Part shown: piece after piece, positions 60,365-64,000 of the stretch
Position numbering within the stretch: the stretch's first letter is position 1
Layout: each line of letters opens with the position of its first letter
Assembly: GCF_036013645.1 (NCBI RefSeq)
Contig: NZ_CP107869.1
Coordinates: 868,001-932,000, forward strand
Direction: 5' to 3'
Length of the DNA stretch: 64,000 nucleotides
Origin: Streptomyces sp. NBC_00490
GTDB lineage: Bacteria > Actinomycetota > Actinomycetes > Streptomycetales > Streptomycetaceae
Program-made: the position numbers and the translations under genes
Notes under the pieces: generated by a model
Told to the model about the DNA's origin: nothing
Seen by the model: only the letters and a program-made list of their open reading frames with translations
Database searches by the model: none

Positions 60365-60784
60365 ATGTCCTCCAGCCCGCTCGCCTCCGTGCTCTTCGTC
60401 TGCGTCCACAACGCCGGGCGCTCCCAGATGGCCGCCGGTTTCCTGACCCACCTCGCGGGCGACCGGATCGAGGTCCGCTCCGCCGGCTCCGTCCCCGGCG
60501 AACAGGTCAACCCGTCCGCGGTCGAGGCCATGAAGGAGGTCGGCGTCGACATCTCCGCGGCCGAGCCGAAGATCCTGACCACGGAGGCCGTCCAGGCGTC
60601 CGACTACGTCATCACCATGGGCTGCGGCGACGCCTGCCCGGTCTTCCCCGGCAAGACGTACCTCGACTGGGCCCTGGAGGACCCGGCGGGCAAGGGCGTC
60701 GAGGCTGTCCGCCCGATCCGGGACGAGATCAAGACGCGCATCGAGGCTTTGATCGCCGAGATCGACGCGAAGCGGGAGGCGTGA
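60365..60784 (+). CDS. arsC: arsenate reductase ArsC (LMW phosphatase fold)
   Basis: 139-residue enzyme of the thioredoxin/mycothiol-type arsenate reductases. The P-loop CVHNAGRS starts at Cys13 with Arg19; further Cys in MGCGDACPVFPGKTY supply the redox relay; LDWALEDPAGKGVEAVRPIR ends with the phosphatase Asp-Pro. AAGGAAGC precedes the ATG. It is divergent from arsR with the operator between, so arsenite induces both sides. The actinobacterial reductant is probably mycothiol or thioredoxin. Confidence 0.94.
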   Translation: MSSSPLASVLFVCVHNAGRSQMAAGFLTHLAGDRIEVRSAGSVPGEQVNPSAVEAMKEVGVDISAAEPKILTTEAVQASDYVITMGCGDACPVFPGKTYLDWALEDPAGKGVEAVRPIRDEIKTRIEALIAEIDAKREA

Positions 60785-60884
60785 CCCCGGCGACCGACGG
60801 AACCGGGGAAAAGCCATGACGACGCTGCGCAGCGCAGTCAAAGCAATACCGGAACCCTTCTCCTTGGCGCCGCGTCACAAGGTC

Positions 60885-61162
60885 ATGAAGCGGACCTTGC
60901 TCCTCGCCTCCACAGCCCTTGCGACCACAAACGCACCCTCACCGGCCACGACGGATGCAACAGCCTCAAGGGCGAGGCAGTCGTGCATGCCGACCGGTCC
61001 GCGGTCACCTTCGACAGCGAGTACGCGACGACGGCAATCGACTGCTACCCGCCCGACCACGTCGACGTCGTACCCCCCGCAGGGACCTACGAGGCCCGCG
61101 TAACCGCCCGCACGCTCACCCTCACGGGCCCGGACGGCCACGTCATCATCCTGAGGCGATGA
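60885..61162 (+). pseudogene. small secreted protein, frameshifted
   Basis: ATG 60885 begins a signal-peptide-like KRTLLLASTALA. About 15 codons later the coding signal moves to another frame: CDHKRTLTGHDGCNSLKGEA, FDSEYATTAIDCYPPDHVDV and TYEARVTARTLTLTGPDGHV, ending ILRR at 61162. One added base joins the two. The three Cys and beta pattern suggest a small disulfide-bonded extracellular protein. No family recognised. Confidence 0.55.
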
Positions 61163-61249
61163 GACAGCGCCCTTGTGCTGCCCCGCGAGGGTTCGGCCGA
61201 TGAGTTTTCGGCGGCTGTGCGGTCTACCTGTCGACGAAGGGAGCGCACC

Positions 61250-61855
61250 ATGCGCGAGATCATTGTTTGCACGTTCCTGACCCTGGACGGCGTCATGCAG
61301 GCGCCGGGCGGTCCGGACGAGGACGCTGAGAGCGGCTTCGAGCACGGCGGCTGGCAGAAGCCGGTGGACGACGAGGAGGTCGGCGCGGCCATCGCCGGTT
61401 GGTACGAGCCCGCCGACGCGATGCTGCTCGGCCGCAAGACGTACGAGATCTTCGCGTCGTACTGGCCGACCGCCGACCCCGCCAACCCGTTCACCGAGCG
61501 GATGAACAGCATGCACAAGTACGTGGCCTCCCGGACCCTGACGTCCCTCGAGTGGCAGAACTCCACGCTGCTGGAGGGCGACATCGCCGACGCCGTACGC
61601 GATCTCAAGGCGTCCGACGGCGGCGACATCAACGTCGTCGGCAGCGGCGACCTCGCCCAGACCCTCATGCGGCACGGCCTGGTCGACGAGTTCCGGCTGA
61701 CCATCCATCCGGTGATCATCGGCACCGGCAAGCGGCTGTTCGCCGACGGAGCGATCCCCACGGCGCTGGAGCCGGTCAGCGTCTCGACGACGAAGGGCGG
61801 CACCGTCGTCGGCGTCTACCGGCCGAACGGCAAGCCCAGTTACGACAGTTACTAG
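61250..61855 (+). CDS. dihydrofolate reductase family protein (RibD C-terminal fold)
   Basis: 201-residue NADPH-binding protein: REIIVCTFLTLDGVMQAPGG, ADAMLLGRKTYEIFASYWPT, NVVGSGDLAQTLMRHGLVDE and LTIHPVIIGTGKRLFADG. This is the RibD_C/DHFR-like group of actinobacteria, which has no shown folate role. AAGGGAG precedes the ATG at 61250; the frame open to 61175 is less plausible. Convergent with the monooxygenase gene. Confidence 0.93.
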   Translation: MREIIVCTFLTLDGVMQAPGGPDEDAESGFEHGGWQKPVDDEEVGAAIAGWYEPADAMLLGRKTYEIFASYWPTADPANPFTERMNSMHKYVASRTLTSLEWQNSTLLEGDIADAVRDLKASDGGDINVVGSGDLAQTLMRHGLVDEFRLTIHPVIIGTGKRLFADGAIPTALEPVSVSTTKGGTVVGVYRPNGKPSYDSY

Positions 61856-61888
61856 TCAGGCACCCCATGGGGTCGCCCTCTTGTGGAG

Positions 61889-63229
61889 TCATGACCGGGC
61901 CGGGTTCGTGAGGCGCGGGTCCAGGCCGTACTGGTCGTGGGCGCCGAGGTTCTCGCGCAGGGTGGTGCCTTCGTAGTCGTCGTGGAACAGGCCGCGTTCC
62001 TGAAGGATGGGGACGACCTGGTCGACGAAGGTGTCGAAGCCGTCGTGGTAGCTGTCGATGGCGATCGAGAAGCCGTCGCAGGCCCCTGCCTCGAACCACT
62101 GCTGCATGTGATCGGCCGTGTCGGCGGCGGTACCGGCGACCACCGGGTGGTAATCGATGACTCCGTGGGCGAGCACGTCACGCAGCTTCCAGCCTTGCCG
62201 GACCACTTCGAGGGCACGGGCGGAGCGTGGGTCCTGCGGGCTGGGTACGGCGTCGGCGAGTTGGTCGGCGGTCAGGGGCTCGTCGAGCTGGGCGGGGCCG
62301 AGCGGGAGGCCGATCATGGCGCCGAGGTAGGCGACGCGTTGGTTCAGGTCGACGACCTCGTCCAGGAAGCGGCGCCGTTGAAGGGCGGCCTGGCGGGAGG
62401 GGGCGATGGTCGGCATGAACCCGGCGAGCATCTTCACCTCGTCCGGGTCGCGTCCGGCGCGCTCGGCCGCGTCCCGCAGGGCCTGGCGCTGGGCCCGGGC
62501 GTCCTCGACGGTGTACGGGTTGGCGTAGACGCCGCTGGCGTAACGGCCCGCGAGTTCCAGGCCGTAACTGCCGCCGCCTGCCTGGAAGATGACCGGCTGG
62601 CCCTGCTCGGACGGGGGAATGGGCAGTGGGCCGCGGGAGGCGACGTGCTTGCCCTGCAAGTTGACCGGCCGGAACTTGTCCATGTCGGCGAAGCGCTTGC
62701 CGTCGACGTCGAGCAGCCAGGCGTCCTGATCCCAGCTGCCCCACAGCCCCTGCACGATCTGGATGACCTCGTGGGCACGCTCGTACTTCTCCGCGCGCGG
62801 CGGGATCGTCGCGCCGAAGTTCGCCGCGGCGGCCGGGGCGGAGGTGGTCACGGCGTTCCAGCCGGCCCGGCCGTGGCTGATCACGTCCAGGGCCTTGAAC
62901 TGGCGGGCGAGATTGTAGGGCTCGGTGAACGTGGTGGAGGCGGTGGTGACCAGGCCGATCCGCTCGGTCTCGCGTGCGAGGACGGTCAGGATCAGCAGCG
63001 GGTCGATCATGTGGTGCGGGGCATGGTGGTCGAGGTCGACGTCCAGGACCGGGGTGTCGGCGATGAACAGCAGCTGGATCTTGCCGCGCTCGGCGGCCTG
63101 CCCGTAACGCACGAACTGGTCCATGTCCGTATAGCTGTTCAGGTTCGCACCCGGTAGCCGCCAGGCCCCGGGTGCGGCGCCGTATCCGCCGCTGAACTGC
63201 ATGCCCAGGACCATCTGTCGGCTCGTCAC
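61889..63229 (-). CDS. FMN-dependent LLM-class monooxygenase (NtaA/SnaA/DszA group)
   Basis: 446-residue flavin monooxygenase of the bacterial luciferase-like group that uses FMNH2 from a partner reductase. It opens MVLGMQFSGGYGAAPGAWR with NLNSYTDMDQFVRYGQAAER, then DTPVLDVDLDHHAPHHMIDP, LVTTASTTFTEPYNLARQFK, NAVTTSAPAAAANFG and QVIFQAGGGSYGLELAGRYA-like segments. This matches NtaA-type enzymes acting on chelators, sulfonates or thiophenes. GTG 63229 has GGAGGAGAAGTAACC. The neighbouring nitroreductase could supply or use flavin. Confidence 0.93.
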   Translation of the reverse strand: MTSRQMVLGMQFSGGYGAAPGAWRLPGANLNSYTDMDQFVRYGQAAERGKIQLLFIADTPVLDVDLDHHAPHHMIDPLLILTVLARETERIGLVTTASTTFTEPYNLARQFKALDVISHGRAGWNAVTTSAPAAAANFGATIPPRAEKYERAHEVIQIVQGLWGSWDQDAWLLDVDGKRFADMDKFRPVNLQGKHVASRGPLPIPPSEQGQPVIFQAGGGSYGLELAGRYASGVYANPYTVEDARAQRQALRDAAERAGRDPDEVKMLAGFMPTIAPSRQAALQRRRFLDEVVDLNQRVAYLGAMIGLPLGPAQLDEPLTADQLADAVPSPQDPRSARALEVVRQGWKLRDVLAHGVIDYHPVVAGTAADTADHMQQWFEAGACDGFSIAIDSYHDGFDTFVDQVVPILQERGLFHDDYEGTTLRENLGAHDQYGLDPRLTNPARS

Positions 63230-63274
63230 GGTTACTTCTCCTCCGAATTACCAAATACGGTGCGGGCGCAGGAC

Positions 63275-63976
63275 CTACGGCCTGTCGAGGACTCCCGGGG
63301 TGTCATGCAGGACCACGCTCCGCTGCAGTGGAACCCGCTCTGTGCGAAGGGTGTTCACCGGCGCCGCCGGGTCAGCCATGCCGAAGGAGATGCCGAACAG
63401 CAGCTTGAGCTCCGCGGGGACATCCAGGAACTCGCGGACGGTGTCGGCGTAGACGCCGAGGATGGTCTGCGGGATGCCGGCCAGCCCCCGGGCCGCCAGC
63501 GAGAGCAGGAAGTTCTGCGCGTACATCCCGATGTCGCCGGCCGTCCGTACCCCGTCGCCCAGGGCCGGCATGAACAGGAAGGCGGCATGGGGAGCACCGT
63601 AGAACTCCAGGTTCTCGCGGACCGCCGCCCTCCTGCCGCCCTGGTCCGAGCGCTCGACGCCCCTGGCCCGGTAGACACTCGCGCCCAGGGCCCGCGACCG
63701 CTCGACGTAGACACCCTCCTCGCCGTAGCCGTCGGTGAAATCCGACGAGGTCCGTCCCTCCTCCTCGGCCCGGAGCAGGTCCTTGGCCAGGGCGTCGCGC
63801 GCCGCACCCGAGACAACGTGCACCGTCCATGGCTGGGTGTTGCTGTTCGAGGGCGCGGTCTGTGCGTCTTCCAGCACGCCGCGGATGTCCGAAGAGGACA
63901 GGGCGGTGGGCAGGAACCTTCGGGGGGAGCGTCGGGAGCGCGCGATGTCGGTGAAGGGTGATGTGGTGCCGGGCAC
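63275..63976 (-). CDS. nitroreductase family protein
   Basis: 233-residue FMN protein. Pattern: TDIARSRRSPRRFLPTALSS, VLEDAQTAPSNSNTQPWTVH (the classical FMN-binding PSNSNTQPW), NFLLSLAARGLAGIPQTILG and LKLLFGISFGMADP. The reaction is expected to be NAD(P)H-dependent reduction of nitro groups, quinones or flavin. GTG 63976 is preceded by GAGAGGAACC. It is the first gene of a pair with the LLM monooxygenase, 46 bases upstream of it. Confidence 0.92.
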   Translation of the reverse strand: MPGTTSPFTDIARSRRSPRRFLPTALSSSDIRGVLEDAQTAPSNSNTQPWTVHVVSGAARDALAKDLLRAEEEGRTSSDFTDGYGEEGVYVERSRALGASVYRARGVERSDQGGRRAAVRENLEFYGAPHAAFLFMPALGDGVRTAGDIGMYAQNFLLSLAARGLAGIPQTILGVYADTVREFLDVPAELKLLFGISFGMADPAAPVNTLRTERVPLQRSVVLHDTPGVLDRP

Positions 63977-64000
63977 GGCGGTTCCTCTCCATGGGCGCGC

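Noticed and set aside
61855..61890. ACCCCATGGGGT palindrome between convergent genes
   Set aside because: Too short and loop-less for a confident terminator; probably chance in GC-rich DNA.

Overview
The window looks like the chromosome of a Streptomyces or a close relative. Overall G+C is very high with strong third-position G/C bias, GTG and TTG starts are common, and the families are typical of Streptomyces: snapalysin, a nitrate-sensing-type histidine kinase with a Roadblock partner (part of a conservon), GAF/ANTAR and STAS/ANTAR regulators, MmyB-type XRE regulators and many secreted small proteins and lipoproteins. No rRNA, complete tRNA, CRISPR array, IS element, phage module or replication origin was found. 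The mix is accessory metabolism, transport and stress genes, as in chromosome-arm or genomic-island DNA. Species assignment is not possible by eye.

Layout. 1-8.7 kb: partial drug-efflux MFS, SH3-type secreted protein, snapalysin, GNAT acetyltransferase, DinB pseudogene, ornithine-cyclodeaminase-like enzyme, a DUF4246 protein overlapping a DEDD exonuclease. 8.7-21 kb: secreted protein, ABC exporter half-transporter, a VOC/MarR divergent pair with two matching operators, secreted and lipoprotein genes, an ArsR-MFS operon with a long palindromic operator, and a TetR/PLP-dehydratase divergent pair. 21-25 kb: XRE regulator divergent from an SDR, aldo/keto reductase and NAD(P)H-oxidoreductase redox block. 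25-30.7 kb: small P-loop kinase, RNase J, spermidine-synthase-like protein, STAS-like protein, HemK-type methyltransferase. 30.7-39.5 kb: a stress block with DUF3291, STAS-ANTAR, two GAF-ANTAR genes, hemerythrin, ferritin-like protein, Hsp20 with a HspR/HAIR-type operator, a J-domain protein lacking the HPD histidine and a truncated DnaK. 39.4-48.5 kb: partial conservon (sensor kinase plus Roadblock), then a periplasmic aldehyde oxidoreductase operon (PaoABC-like) with XdhC/PaoD and MoaA. 48.6-56 kb: AraC remnant, two paralogous DHA1 MFS transporters, two tandem paralogous XRE regulators, a zinc ADH, an atypical SDR and a cyclophilin-like lipoprotein. 56-64 kb: GH36 alpha-galactosidase, DM13 protein, arsenic cluster (AqpS-like channel, ArsR, ArsC plus a decayed arsC copy), DHFR-like reductase, FMN monooxygenase and nitroreductase.

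The most interesting inference is a local regulon at 49-56 kb. Two nearly identical 16-bp palindromes (GGGAGAAATTCCTCCC and GGGAGAATTTCCTCCC) lie upstream of the two divergently regulated units that carry the paralogous MFS pumps, next to the duplicated XRE regulators. Several other regulator genes sit beside clear palindromes that are probably their own operators (MarR, ArsR, TetR, HspR-type, arsenic ArsR).

A recurring oddity is frameshifted genes: 13.6-14.2 kb, the STAS-ANTAR gene, one GAF-ANTAR gene, a small ORF at 36.2 kb and a secreted protein at 60.9 kb. Each would be repaired by adding back single bases, often beside G or C pairs. This could be genuine decay, but it also fits a systematic single-base-deletion error in the assembly; raw reads would decide. 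DinB, AraC, the arsC copy and DnaK also have larger losses or a nonsense codon and look like true remnants.
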